Assembly: GCA_027924585.1 (NCBI GenBank)
Contig: BSBM01000125.1
Coordinates: 2,175,001-2,239,000, forward strand
DNA length: 64,000 nucleotides
Direction: 5' to 3'
Source: Larix kaempferi
Lineage: Eukaryota; Streptophyta; Pinopsida; Pinales; Pinaceae
Below are positions 34,923 to 46,930 of this stretch, in pieces. The translations under genes were made by a program, and so were the position numbers. The number at the start of each line of letters is the position of its first letter. Position 1 is the first letter of the stretch. The notes under the pieces were generated by a model. That model made no database searches and was not told the origin of the DNA. It saw only the letters and a list, made by a program, of their open reading frames with translations.

Positions 34923-36289
34923 TAATTGATCATGGTACTTGTGGCCAAGATAATTCACATAGACAAAGTGCTATAAAAGTGAATAAATAGTGTTATGGAA
35001 GCAAGTTATACCATACTACAGAAGTATCTAATTCATGAGTCATATTCATTGGCCTTATGATTGGGATATTAATTCACAAGAGGATTTCAAGAAAAATTAA
35101 TTATCTTCACTATTGCGGATCCATGGTATGCCAATACATTTTATGACTTTACCATCGAAAACTATTAGAATAAAGTACATGATGAATTTAATATACTTTA
35201 CCTTTATTATGTGGTTGACATTGAAGGAAAATGGTTTTGGGAGTCAATGCATTCCTCGGGGATTCATAATAGCATCATTCATGAAAACACTGCTATTGAA
35301 TCATCACTTCAATATGCTATGTAAAACTCCATCCTCCACAGAAGCTTCTGATAACTTCCTTCTCAACCCACTCCTAACCCAATCAATAAACTGTGTCAAT
35401 AAAATTACAATGCTAAGTGACTTGGATATCCCACTTATTCCATCTAAGAAAAAAGAAACAAAAATAAAATAATTTTTTAGTAGTGAAAACCTGCTTATAG
35501 GTGCTATTGAACCTTCGGATGCTAGAAAAATAGTTTTAAGCTTACATTCCTTGGCTTAAATAAATTCTAACTATGAAAACCCTATGGGCACATTCAGACC
35601 AACATGGTTTGAAAACCAGCTTGCTAGCGCACAAACACATTAAAAACAAAAAAAAACCAGCAATAAAATCCCTTAAGTACTTCCTTTCCAATTTTAATTC
35701 TTGTTGAATAAAGTTTTCCATGATTTTTCTACTATCGATCCATCAAATTTTTTTCTCCTACCAATCCATCATTCATTTTTCAAAGTTTAAATATAAGTTT
35801 ATAGCTCCTCATTTTCTAGCTACAGGGACACATTCTATCTACAATTCTTAATCTGCTAAAAAAAATCTTTTTGGGACAACATATTTTGAGTCAGGAAAAA
35901 GAGAATCCTGGTGGCCACAAAACTGACATAATTTTCTGACTCTTTGACACGTTCAATTAATTGAAGAGTATTATTCAACTGATTTATATTCAACTGCACA
36001 AGACCATTCTTCAGCATGATTAAGTTTAGGTGATGTAATGATTTTTTTTTTATGGTTCATAGGCTTTCCACTGCTTTATCTATTCTTTCCTTATCCTTAT
36101 TCATCCTCACCTTTCCATCACATGAATTGAAATGACATCATTTACGCTAGAGTGTTTAAAGTTATAATATTTAGCATACACCCTTTCAAACGATTTAGAA
36201 GGGTTCTATGATGTAATGATTCTTTTTTATAGTTCATAGACCTTAAAATTATCTTGAATTTGTTTCAATAATTTCTACAAATTTAAGTT

Positions 36290-36585
36290 TTCATGTAACT
36301 GCTAAAATTAGTTGGTTTCATACAAGACATAAATTTAGCAACTAAAATAAGAGAATAATTTTAAGTTTAGCAGACAATAATTATTATTATACCAGACAAT
36401 AATTTAGTAGCTAAAATGAATCCGAATCCAAACAATAATTATTTTTAGCTGCTAAACTTAATACCAGACAATAATTTTAGCTGCTAAATTATTGTTGGTT
36501 TCATACCAAACAATAATTTCGACAAATTTAAGCTTTCATGGGAGGGATTAAGTTTTCATGTAGCTGCTAAAATTGTTTTTTGTGA
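36290..36585. repeat. local repeat cluster with an imperfect hairpin
   Basis: ACAATAATTT, AGCTGCTAAA and GGTTTCATAC words recur in both orientations. The segment around 36490-36525 can pair AAATTATTGTTGG with CCAAACAATAATTT around a short loop. Confidence 0.5.
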
Positions 36586-36860
36586 GGACCAAGAGCAAAG
36601 ACAAAGCTATTATTCAAAAATAATATTGACTTGTTTTACGTGTGATTGTGTTACTGACGATTATGTTGCTTGAAACCCGAGAAACATCTTGAGAAATGTG
36701 TACTATTTCTTGTAATCTCTTGATTTAGAGTAAATCATGAGAAATATAGCCTTAAGTTATCATCTAATTGATCTCTTGCTCAAAATAGAGCGTTGAACAC
36801 AATATATTGTTGTTAGAAAAAGAAAAAGCTCTTAATCCATTTGATAGTTTAGTTTTTACT

Positions 36861-36940
36861 TTACTTTATGTGTAAAAAACTAATAAATACTTGAACATGT
36901 TTACTTTATGTGTAAAAAACTAATGAATACTTGAACATGT
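36861..36940 (+). repeat. 40-bp tandem pair
   Basis: TTACTTTATGTGTAAAAAAC begins both 36861-36900 and 36901-36940; the copies differ at one position by eye. Confidence 0.85.
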
Positions 36941-37636
36941 CACTTAAAAGACCAAAAGTTTCACGTGTAAATCAATGAATACTTGAACGAGTATATGCCA
37001 TAGTAACACCCTAAAAACACAACCCTGCAATAAAAAATAATAACCAAGAATAATTTATTTTGCCTCGCAAAGTAAACATGAGCAATCGATTCTGTATTAT
37101 GCAAACGAAATGCGGGCAGAGAAATCTGGTAATGTTAGGGTTTTAAACCACTGGATGCATTTGGAGTAGCTTCCAGAAATATTGAAATGGTTGTAGGAAT
37201 TGTGCAAAAACCCCCACACAATAAACTTCCATCTGACATGAGGACAAGCGTAAATTAAAGCTGCATACAAGTATCAACATGCTATGCTTTTTATTTTTTC
37301 AGAAAAGAAAAATAACATATTATTAATTATGGAAAATAGTATAACATGAGTACATATCCAAGGCTACAACCAGCCCAACAAAATTATACATCCAATGGTG
37401 TATGACCAACCTCCAAACAAAGGCATAATAGTTCATAGCTCAAATAGTAACATAGCTACAACTCAACAACAGTGTATCAAAATAACAAGGACCATAAGAG
37501 CAAGAATATGGTCCTTGGATTATGATGAAGATCGATTATGAGATATTTATATGAAGTCACTTCCTCTAAGTTGTTGTTGTCATATATGAAATTATCATAA
37601 GTAATCTTTTGGGGTTTGATTATCATAACCTTTTTT

Positions 37637-38285
37637 TGTTGGAAATAGTGCAACTTCAGAAGCTATTCTTATTGTACTTTATTATATTATTGTTGTACCT
37701 CATACGGGAGAAGATATTGATTTGACTGATCATGTAAAACCCTTGAAAGAATCAATATAAACCTTGGGGTGAAAATACACAAAGAAAATAATTTTTAAAT
37801 GTTATTTTATCTTCCCCCAAGACAAGTCGGACCAGTGGGTAAACTGCCCCAAAATAGTGGGAAGTCTGCCCCAAACAATGGGCAGAACTACCCCAGATAG
37901 GTCGGCCCAGTTTGGGAAAGTTAGGTCGACCCAGTAAGGGAAAAAATCAAATTTTCATGTGTATAAATAGAGAGGTTGTGTGCCTCATTTGATCACTCAC
38001 TCAAATCAAGCAAGTTCACACTAGAGGAGAGAGAAGTTCACATTTGCAGTTAGAGAAGTGATTTTTGGGGTTTTCACTTGGAGAAATTTTCTATTTCTCT
38101 TTCTTGTATATGTACTCTGTTCTCGGGACTGATTATATCTATAAGAAAGTTGTTGGGTTTTCTCCCTGTTAGGTTTCCCAGGATAAAATTCTTGTTTTCA
38201 TTGTTTATGTACTTCATTATTCTTTTAGTGATCCCATTATTTATCTGCAATTAAATTATACTGTTATAATCATATAAATCTAACA
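37637..38285 (+). repeat. probable 5' LTR of decayed copia
   Basis: It starts TGTTGGAAATAG and ends AAATCTAACA directly before an iMet-like site. The right end is firm; the left end is chosen as the first TGTT giving a length (649 bp) like the other copia LTRs here. U3 carries CGGACCAGTGGG, TCGGCCCAGTTTGGG and TCGACCCAGTAAGGG in sequence. Confidence 0.55.
37960..37972 (+). promoter_or_regulatory. TATA box in the decayed copia LTR
   Basis: TGTATAAATAGAGAGG follows the GTCG(G/A)CCCAGT repeats, as in the nested element's LTR at 11931-11944. Confidence 0.6.
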
Positions 38286-38297
38286 CGGCAATAGAGC
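38286..38297 (+). promoter_or_regulatory. degenerate primer-binding site
   Basis: CGGCAATAGAGC matches 8 of 12 bases of the iMet site TGGTATCAGAGC and directly follows the LTR end. Confidence 0.5.
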
Positions 38298-38653
38298 AGT
38301 ACTAGAAGAAGCCATTACTAGAAACTAAGGTTTCAGTTTTTTGGGCCTTCCCTCATCAGTTTGGCTTGAAAAGAGCATTGGAAATCTCTTCTTGGGGAAG
38401 GCACATCTTTTCGTGAAGGAAAATCCCAGTTCTGAGAAGTTTCATTTTGACCTAATTCTGTAGTTGCCGCAGTTACTGCAAAAAACAGGGTTTCAAGTTT
38501 TGAGATGTATGGTCCATAGTTTTGGCTCAATGTTACCTTCTCTCAACTCGCCTTGATAGGGCACATCTATTTGTGGAGTCATTTTTGTAAGAATCCAAAC
38601 TTCACTTTTGACCTAGCTCCTGCTAGGGTTTCTGGTCCAGATCTGTAGTCAAA

Positions 38654-39530
38654 ATGATTGGAATGAAGGTTGAAGATTGATTTGATGGGGCTTCCAACTT
38701 CATCTCCTAGAAGTCTAGGGTTCTTCTCATATTAGAAGAAAATGATATTTTGAAGTTCGTCAATGAGAAGGTTCCAGAAATATAAGTAGAAGATGACAAG
38801 TCTTAGTGGAGAAAGAATGATGCAACAGAAAGAAGAATCTTGGTGGACTCAGTCAAGGATAATTTGGTTTCTCATATATCACAAAAGAAGACAACTAGGA
38901 AGATGTTCAAAACCCCAAAGAAGTTGTTTGAACAAAGTAGCATCAATGTTACTCTCACATTGAGGAATCAACTATCAAATCTGAAGATGCCAAAGTCAGA
39001 ATCAATTGTTGAGTACTTCATCAGGATCTCATAACTAAGGGACAAGCTAAGTTCTGGTGGAGGATCCCTTGATGATAAGGAGCTTGTCATAACTACTTTA
39101 AATGATATCCCACCCTCTTGGGAATCATTTATCCAAATTATAAGTGGATGAACCAAGTTTCCCAAATTTGAAAGATTATGGGTATATTGCACTCAGGAAG
39201 AGATGAGGATTACAGCCAGGGAAAAAATTCATGGAACTCAATCTGAGGATAATCAAGCATTTGTGTCCCATGCCAAGAAAGGTAGAGGAAAAGGAATAAA
39301 ATTTCACAATCATAAGAACCAAGAGAGGAGATCAAGTCCTTCTCTGGATCAAAAGAAGAAGAAGAAGGATATCTCGCATATATAATGCTTCAAGTGCAAG
39401 ACATATGGTCATTATGCCAGTGATTTTCAAAGTTCAAACAAAAGGAAGCATGAAGCTTCAACCACTGATGTTGATGAAGACTCTCCTCATAAGAAGTCAA
39501 GGAATGATGATCGTTTGGATTTCTTCTTCT
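38654..39530 (+). pseudogene. gag: copia gag, broken by in-frame stops
   Basis: The ATG at 38654 starts a frame that stays in register to the knuckle at 39386. The N-terminus has FDGASNFIS and RVLLILEEND, the core has RNQLSNLKMPKSESIVEYF and LDDKELVITTLNDIPPSWE, and the tail is Lys-rich. The nucleocapsid reads CFKCKTYGHYASDF, so the fourth ligand, normally Cys, is Phe. Several in-frame stops are present, at least one in a position that is usually Trp and one usually Arg or Gln, consistent with C-to-T decay. Confidence 0.75.
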
Positions 39531-40654
39531 AATGCTCCCCATGTTGAGGAGATGATATGAAGACCCTAACTGCAATGGTATTCCAACATGAAAATGAAGA
39601 ACATAGGTATCTCATGGTTCCCACAAGGAGTTAGTGGGAGCCCACCCACAAAAAAAATAAAAGATAAGTATTTGAATTTATTGCTTGCATAGATCTGGTT
39701 TGTCTTATATGTTTTCATATCAAATTATATGCATATCTATCAAGAAGTGTGTTGAACATTTGATGTAGTACCGTAGGAAGTAGTTGTACTTGTTATATGA
39801 GCTGCACAACATTCCATGAAAACTTGATGGAGCTAGTCTAGATGATATCTCCTTCCTACATGCTTAGAGTAGTGCACACTCTTGATGGCATGTTCTAGTC
39901 GAGATAGTAGACATCTAGATAGTTATCATATGTGTTTGGGATACATGTTTATGATTGTTTTGCTGAAGCATTAACTAAGATGCCTACATACCTATGTAAA
40001 CTATTTCCATTGCATTGAAATAGAAATTGGTTAAATTTGTTTATGCAATGTCACTAATCATTTGACGAGATTTGAATTGTAGGGAAAAGACCATATGATA
40101 TGGCCTACAAGAGAAGGATGATGAGACTTGTTCCGATGAACAAGTGATGGAAACATGAATCCCATTGATGTTCAGATTAATCAAAAGCAGGAAGCTTCTA
40201 GGAACATGACCCATAGTCCTAGAGGATCTGATTTGAAGATCGAGGATGAGGAGCTGATAGATCCTAAGGAGATGAGATCATCTCCCCCTCCAACAGTTCA
40301 GAGGGATTTATCCCTTGAGTTGAGGATCTTTTCCTATTGATGATGTGTTGAGATCTTCCCAGGATAAGGAAGAACAAAGTTGAGATCCTGAGCATATACA
40401 ACATTATGACTGCGAGTACCTGGATACACTGATAACATTGTTGGTAGATTCATACTGACAGTTGAGAGTATCCTTGATGTACCTGGTCGTTACCAGGATG
40501 GATACTTACATTTTAGAAAGAAATTGTGCTCTTCCGCTCTGTGAAAACTAGTGCTCAGACTGGCACCCGAAGTGAGAGGGAGTAGGGATCTCTGTGGATA
40601 GATCCATAGAGGGAGCATGATGCTCAAATGTAGAGGGAGCAGGACACTCCATCA
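39531..40654 (+). other. non-coding spacer and integrase-RT linker remnant
   Basis: Protease and integrase motifs are absent. 39800-39990 matches the minus strand of about 8865-9040 in the nested element. From 40155 to 40337 a short open block (acidic, Ser/Pro-rich, EELIDPKEMRSSPPPT) resembles the variable linker that precedes RT in copia polyproteins. Confidence 0.5.
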
Positions 40655-41568
40655 CAGAAGGAGTTGATTATGCTTGCCTTTGAATTTGAAATGAAGGATA
40701 TTGGATTCATGCATTACTTCTTGGGATTAGAAGTATGGCAGAGGCATAATGATATTTTCCTGAGTCAAGGAAAGTACACCAATGACATATTGAAGAGATT
40801 CAGAATTTTGGACTACAAGTCCATGGCTACATCGATGGATGCAAATCTGTAGAAGCCAAGAGACTCTGCTTTCGATTCATATTTGATTGATCCCACGATG
40901 TATCGCTACTTGATTGGATCTTTGATGTACATGACAAATACTAGACCAAATATATGTTTTGCAGTGAATGCCCTCATCCAGTTCATGTGCGAGCTGAGAC
41001 AAAATCAATGGGTTGCTACAAAAAATGTGTTGAGGTACTTGCATGGTAGTATGGGATATGGCCTGAGATATGCTTCAGAATGTGACTTGAGATTGTAGGT
41101 ATTTTCAGATTGGGATGGATGTGCTGCAAATAGGAAGAGAACCTCCAGGTGTTGCTTCAGCATGAGTTCTACAGGGGTTTCCTGATGCAGCAGGAAGCAG
41201 ACCTTAGTAGCACTTAGTATGGCAGAGGCCGAGTACATGGCTTCTAACACCGCAACTCGGGAATTTGTGTGGCTTTGGAAACTCCTTGTGGGATTTTTGG
41301 CCAGATTGTAGAGCCAACTGTGATTCACTATGATAACCAGAGCTGTGTGCAAATGTCAGTGAATCCCGACAAGTCGAAGAATATAGAGATTCAGTATCAT
41401 TACATTCGTGATATGGTGCAGAAAGGTGTAGTCGAGTTACAATATGTTTCGATAGATGAACAGACTGCATATGTTCTTACCAAGCCTCTTCCCATGATAA
41501 AGTTTGTATACTTTCGTGGAAGACTTGGTGTGGAAGAGAACGCGTCCCTCCTTGAGAGGGAAAGATGA
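40655..41568 (+). pseudogene. copia RT C-terminus and RNase H, broken
   Basis: The text begins at the RT thumb (FEMKDIGFMHYFLGLEVW), passes GKYTNDILKRF, PTMYRYLIGSLMYMTNTRP and then RNase H (FSDWDGCAANRKRTS, LSMAEAEYMAS, HYDNQSC, YHYIRDMV). In-frame stops fall after 40849, near 41096 and at two further places, and a frameshift lies near 41260. The RT fingers and palm with YVDD are absent, so the protein would be inactive. It ends LLERER just before a stop and a GAGAGGGAAAGA polypurine tract, the same layout as at 46925. Confidence 0.8.
41551..41565 (+). promoter_or_regulatory. polypurine tract of decayed copia
   Basis: GAGAGGGAAAGA overlaps the last codons of pol and is followed by TGATACATAG, a possible 3' LTR start that has no counterpart at 37637. 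Confidence 0.5.
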
Positions 41569-41589
41569 TACATAGACCAAGCATTATTT

Positions 41590-41945
41590 AGATCAATCTG
41601 GGATAGAGTGAGGAGATATCTCAGACATACTAATAGGATGGAGAGGCCACTGCATTCTCCATATCACTTTGGGATAGAGTGAGGAGATATCTAGGACATT
41701 CTAATAGGATGGATAGGCCACTGCATTCTCTGGACCACTCTATGATAGAGTGAGGATACCTCTTGGACATCCTAATGGGATGGAGAGGCCAACGCACACT
41801 CTCAGACACTCTATAGAGTGGGGAGATCTCTCGGACATCATGGGACATGATGGAGATATTTAGTGCATTCTGCAGATCACTCTGAAAATATTGAGGAGAT
41901 CTATCAGACATCCTGAGACAGGATAAAGAGGTTGGTGCACACTGG
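41590..41945 (+). repeat. 71-bp tandem repeat array
   Basis: Five copies share GATAGAGTGAGGAGATATCT and GGATGGAGAGGCCACTGCAT; anchors at 41601, 41672, 41743 and about 41811 give a period of 68-71 bp. Copies decay from left to right. Confidence 0.85.
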
Positions 41946-41964
41946 TACACACTGGTACTCTTAG

Positions 41965-42125
41965 AATCACCGAAGGACTGGTTGAGTTGGTGCATGTTCC
42001 CCGAAGGATTGGGTTGAGCTGAGGCACGTTGTCCTTGTGCATGTTTCCCGATGGACTGGGTTGAGACCAGGCACATTGTATTGATACATAATCCCCGATG
42101 GACTGGGTTGAGATGATGCATGTTG
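41965..42125 (+). repeat. second tandem array, 32-50-bp spacing
   Basis: Four copies of CCCGATGGACTGGGTTGAG-like text (starts near 41968, 42000, 42050 and 42100) each followed by a GCATGTT or GGCACATT word. Confidence 0.75.
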
Positions 42126-42140
42126 GACTTGGGATTTTTC

Positions 42141-43527
42141 ACTGATTTTCCAAGTTAAAATGGATATGAATGAGGTGGCATGATGACATACCAGGGTGAT
42201 TTTTCCGATGACATGTTATGTGGGAAAATTTTGGTTGTTAACGGATTTCCCCTTGATGTGTGAGGTTAGGAGTCTTCGTATGGCCGACATACATCATAGG
42301 ATTTTCTTAGTAGGAGATAAATGTGACGGTGGAGCAGAGAATGGAGACTGATTCAGAGAGAAAATTCCTTCTAATGGTGATATAGGGGCCCTTCCCTACA
42401 TATACAATGGTGCATATAATATCAAATATACATGGACGAGGTTGGAAGACCCATGCTCATATCAATGTCTAAAAAATAAGGATATCTAGACCCAATGGGG
42501 GTCAAATAAATACACGAATAATAATTGTGTACATCATAATGGAGATCACGATTGGTCCGGTCAGTACATGAATAATCATTGTTTACATCATAAGTGTCTA
42601 GGAGGGACTAAAAAAAGCACATAAGAATGGTCCATATCTTGCTGATCTGAAAACTTGATAGCGAAACAATGGCATTATGAAGGAATGCTTGATCACAATT
42701 ACAGATGCTCTATTGGAACTGAAGAGGGTCCAACAATATGGGATGACTCACATAACTGAAATTTTGAATCCACTATGCTTTGGGAACTGCATCTGTAACT
42801 ATATCCCAAAGGAATCCTATAACTAGGGTTTCCACAACACTATCGCCAATGCAATCCAGATATATCAATAGATTCATAACTAAAAAAGACTCATCCAAGG
42901 ATGGGAGTTAGGGATATCCAGGGTCTTTGACCAAATTATGAAGGACCATCACCTTATACAAATCTCAATGGTGCGATGATTTATTTGGCATTGATCATGT
43001 GAGAAACATCCAAACTAAGGGGCACTGATGTCTCCCCTCAATTGGTCCAAGGGACTAATCAATAATGGTTATGAGACCAAGGTACAAGATTCCTCTAGGT
43101 CTATCTTTTGGAATAGATGTGTTGACATCAATAAAAGGAGACCTAGAACTAATAAGGAAAAGGTGTTTCCTTAAAAAAATATTGAGGGATACCACCAAGA
43201 TAAAAGGAAAAATGGACAAGTAACTGAGACACTGTTTAGGGATATGAGGGTAACTGAGTAAAGGACTCAAACTTTCTTTTTTTAGAGTATGAAGGCAAGG
43301 TTGACCTGGCAGCACATGTGAAACTTCTTGACGAGATCAAGGAAAGGACACAATTAGGGTACCATAGGACATGATTTTTATTAGGGCAGGGACTTGTTAC
43401 TCTTGAGAATAGGGATACTGATTAGGTATGACTCCAAGGGTGATTCGTCATAGAATAATTTGAGTAAATGTGACCAGGGATGTTTCCATTAAACCAGCCT
43501 AGATCCAAATCCTAGGCTCTATCAAGC
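42141..43527. other. unassigned DNA
   Basis: Frames are short and broken and show no motif. The GAGGTTAGGAGTCTTCG region near 42265 may belong to the right end of the copia element, but no repeat confirms it. Confidence 0.3.
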
Positions 43528-44058
43528 GCCGAGAGGGATCAAATCTCTCGAGGTGCAAACCTCTCCTTCAATAGATCCTTGAGTGCAATACCTGAGCCAC
43601 CTAATCCTAAGCTCTAAAGTCTCTAGTTTAAGTCTCATATTTACTTTTTACTTTGTATTATTCTTTTTTGTTTACTTTGTATTATTTTGTTAGTCGACAA
43701 ACACTCTAAAGTCTCATATTTACTTTTTACTTTGTATTAAAAGTAAAAAGTAAAGTCTCTAGTTTAAGTCTCATATTTACTTTTTACTTTGTATTATTCT
43801 TTTTTGTTTATGGCTGACATAATATTTACCACCTAATCCTGAGCTCTAAGGTCTCTAGTTTAAGTCTCATATTTACTTTTTACTTTGTATTATTCTTTTT
43901 GGTTTATGGCCGACATAATATTTATTACTTTTTACTTTGTATTATTATTTTTTGTTTACTTTACATTATTTTTGTTACTCGACAAACTCGACAAACACTC
44001 GACACATGTTACAAGATCTCCCTCATACTGGGATGTAGAGCACCTCTCGGCGCAAAAA
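43528..44058 (+). mobile_element. foldback/MITE-like element, copy 2
   Basis: The ends AAGCGCCGAGAGGGATC and GAGCACCTCTCGGCGC are inverted repeats. The interior repeats GTCTCATATTTACTTTTTACTTTGTATTATTC-like units (three to four copies, each about 35-40 bp of shared text). The ends, TTACAAGATCTCCCTCATACTGG and the TTACTTTTTAC words match 24218-24752. No coding capacity. Confidence 0.55.
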
Positions 44059-45976
44059 TATAATGCATGACCTGCAAGAGTGCTACGAAGCACTTTTGTT
44101 GAATGGTTTATTTGATGTATGGACACCAACGGAAGAATACTAATGAGTAGTCCAAAAAAATTGTGGCAAAAAATGTGTTAGCATCTAGGAAAATGGGGTG
44201 CTTAAAAGAACCATTTGTAAAAAAAATGGTTGTTGAGGAGAAATGACTGCTTTGAGCAAGGTGAGAAAGATTGGCAAGGAGATAAGTGTCCAATTGCGGT
44301 GGTTTTATATAGACCACTGAAGGGAGTGATAAAATATGGATATTTTTAATGGAAGGGTGGGAAAATAATGGTAATCTCCTTGTAGGTTGGTGAATGGTGG
44401 AAAAATAATGTGACATTTTGTAGTATGGATGAAGCAGTGGGATTCTAAATATGCAATACAAAACATTAACGTGCCAAAATGATCATAATTTTGTGATTTT
44501 TTGGGCTCGGCCAATGAATGATGTAAATAGAGTAACATGGGATTAAGTGCACAAGACCACATATTGAAGGAATACCCTTCCTATGGAAAGAAAGAACCAC
44601 ATGGGTGTCGAATGGAAAGGGGCTCTATGGTGACACCCATGTTCCCGAGGCTATACGCCTAGTAAGGGAAAATGCAAAGGTGGTTGGGCTAGGCCATTTA
44701 ATCCAATGGAGGTAAGTCCTACAGGTGTAAATAGTGCATGGAGGCTTAATGCATCATATGTTTTGAAGAGGGAGTGTACCTATATTCCAATGAAGGATGT
44801 ATACCTGCAGAGGATGGATGGTGGTGTAAATTCATGGAATTCATCGTAGTAGGGACCTACACACATAGATGATACCCAAGTGTAAAAGTTCACCTGGGAA
44901 CCAAATCAAATGTACTGGTAGCTTAAACAGTATGAAAAATGAACTTTTACATGATGGCATGCAAATTGACGTGGGTGGAAAAAGGGGCCCAAAACTGATT
45001 TCCTGATCACGAAAAGAGCTCAAAAGATTCCAAAGATATGAATAGAGTGTCAAACAGATTCTGTATGAGCCCAAAAATCTCATAAGAAAAACTATGAAAA
45101 CCAATTAAATAGGGGTGGGACCCACCACTCCAAGTGTCATTTTCATTGTTCACTATTGGAGGAGAGTGTGGTTGGAAGGGTGTTTAGTCGAGCCTTCTTT
45201 GAAAAACGACACCAAATTTAGGTAGTGATTAAGGATTATCCATATGCAGGCATGGATTATCACGGGGACCGGAGATACCTCGTCCCTCTAGGGAGGCCTG
45301 GGGACCAGATGGTACGCATGCATTTATTTTATAGTTATGCTTACAATACTAGCATATATGGTAGCTAGATTTTTTAGATGATAACAATATTGATGACTTG
45401 TCATTTGTGTGTGAAGATGTGGGGCCAATGCCCCCAATAGATTATCAACAGAGACGAGGTAGGTTCAAGGGTGTCGATCCTGCACCTTGAGCACAGTGGC
45501 ACTGACGGGGTGTCGATGCAATGTTAGATGGAATACGTTGGGATATTGAATGAATTATTGAGGGCATATTCGATGATGGTTGGAAGCACCTTGATGATGA
45601 GTTGTTGACCATGTTCTTTCAAGCCCCTGTTGAGTGGCGTCTGATCATGTGTCAAATCATAGTGGAAGTCATGGCTATCCAGGAATAGATTAAGGGCCAT
45701 GTGCCTCACATAGGAGATGATAGCAGAGAGGAAAAGGATACGGAGGATGATGACCCTTACTACTCAGATGACTATTCATTAGTGCATGGAGAATTTTCAT
45801 TGATGTATTTAAATTACAGAGCTTTTGTGGATCCAAGATGCAGACATGACTATGTATTTTTTGGAGAAGCTTTTTTCATATATACATGCACATGGATGCA
45901 TAATTTTTATGTATTTTTTTTAAGTTATGGTTATTTACATATGGATGCAATGTAATGTTCTTATGTATGCAAATGA
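44059..45976. other. unassigned DNA between foldback element and gypsy remnant
   Basis: At 45420-45810 the plus strand has a moderately open region (DAMLDGIRWDIE, EDDDPYYSDDYS), not recognised. The 3' untranslated region and LTR of the gypsy element may lie here, but I found no direct repeat shared with the DNA right of 55709. Confidence 0.3.
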
Positions 45977-46135
45977 TTAATTTTCTTGATATAGATGAGA
46001 AATGTGCCACTCTAGAATGTTATTAGCCATTTGATCTGCCACAAAATTAAAAATCCTAGGGATATGTATGAATTTAATGGATTCAAACTGTTTAACCAAA
46101 TGTTTAGCGTGCATGAAATTTATAAATAGGCAAGG
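45977..46135 (-). pseudogene. second RNase H of the gypsy element, C-terminal part
   Basis: Continues the domain left of the copia insertion: LFINFMHAKHLVKQFESI, then FIHIPRIFNFVADQMAN, which fits the end of RVT_3 RNase H (H-x-P-R-x-x-N-x-x-A-D-x-x-A). The frame joins directly to 51876 once one CAAGG copy and the insertion are removed. The stop is at 45977. Confidence 0.65.
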
Positions 46136-46930
46136 TGTAAATTTTCCTTTAAAGCACAAACTAGGGCCGAAACAGTATATTTAAAATTGTTCACTGAAAT
46201 AACCACACATGTGCTTCTTTACTAGTATGTAGCGGAAATAAAAAAAATACTGAGAGCACTAATCAGTCAATCACACCAATGAAAGATAACACAATATTTT
46301 TGGGTATAAACCCTCGGACAAAACTCAAGATGGGAAAACCGGTGTAGCAGTATGAGAGTAAATTTTATTGAGAAAATATAGAGCTGTTAAAATATCAGAG
46401 AATTCGAGTTTCTGCCCTAGATGGCTGAATCAAAACACCAAAATTTATCACTGAGAAAAAAACTTGATAACTGGCACGGTTCCCAAATTTACGGCTGCTA
46501 CAGTATGGCCGTACAGATCTGTACGGAATGTACGAAATCACTGTTCACGCTATACGGATCACTGTTAACGTGGTACGGATTACTGTTCACATGGTACAGA
46601 TTACTGTTCACGCCTGCCTGCTGTCCTCTTTCTCTGAAAAATCTGGTCTCTTCCTTCAATTGCTGCTCCTCCGTCTTCTTCGCCAAAATTCTCTCTCTCT
46701 CACTCGTCTTCCTCCGTCTCTTGTCGAAATGAAATTGTGTCCTCTCCACCAATTGATCTCTCTTATATAAATTTATTCAAAGCGAAAAACCTAATTTCAC
46801 TTTCACTTTAGAAAAAGTGTTTAATAAAGTTAATTAATTTTAAATACAATTGGCTTCCTATTTAGTGTCTTTCTATCATGCAAGGACACATGCAATGCTA
46901 GAAGACCTTCCTTGTTGCCACTATCTAACA
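46136..46930 (-). repeat. 3' LTR of complete copia
   Basis: 795 bp, aligning with 51039-51870; plus-strand ends TGTAAATTTTCC and CTATCTAACA. It contains four 21-bp repeats at 46539-46618 and an 18-bp perfect palindrome at 46509-46526. Confidence 0.95.

Larger units (their letters stand above)
32275..34927 (-). mobile_element. short non-autonomous LTR retrotransposon carrying a host-like ORF
   Basis: The element spans 32280-34922 (2,643 bp) with two LTRs of exactly 347 bp and the target duplication TAATT at 32275-32279 and 34923-34927. An iMet-type primer-binding site lies beside the right LTR and a polypurine tract beside the left LTR, both reading minus. The interior encodes no gag, protease, integrase or RT. 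It does encode a coiled-coil ORF resembling ARGLU1 proteins in the sense orientation. Size and content place it between TRIM and LARD classes, and it must have used proteins from another copia-type element. Confidence 0.9.
34928..37636. other. unassigned AT-rich DNA with short local repeats
   Basis: A plus-strand frame of 119 codons at 35113-35472 shows no motif I recognise. Short duplications occur: a 40-bp tandem pair at 36861-36940, a GATGTAATGATT segment at 36032 and 36205, and AGCTGCTAAA / ACCAGACAATAATT words at 36300-36580. Nothing links these to a known element. Confidence 0.35.
37637..42140 (+). mobile_element. decayed Ty1/copia element with internal deletion
   Basis: Order on the plus strand: probable 5' LTR, primer-binding site, gag with a mutated knuckle, non-coding spacer, an integrase-RT linker remnant, the last third of RT and RNase H, a polypurine tract and tandem repeats. 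Protease, integrase core and most of RT are missing. The spacer and the LTR promoter words are shared with the nested element at 6144-12264, so the two belong to related families. A matching 3' LTR was not found; the right limit is only the end of the tandem repeats. Confidence 0.7.

Noticed and set aside
35113-35472. 119-codon plus-strand ORF as a gene
   Set aside because: No motif, AT-rich composition and no promoter or neighbour support; length is possible by chance.
37637-42140. Complete LTR pair for the 37.6-kb copia element
   Set aside because: No sequence after 41565 matches 37637-38285, so the 3' LTR is missing, replaced or too diverged.
45701-45955. 84-codon ORF as a gene
   Set aside because: Acidic start and hydrophobic end without any family pattern; lies in decayed DNA beside the gypsy remnant.
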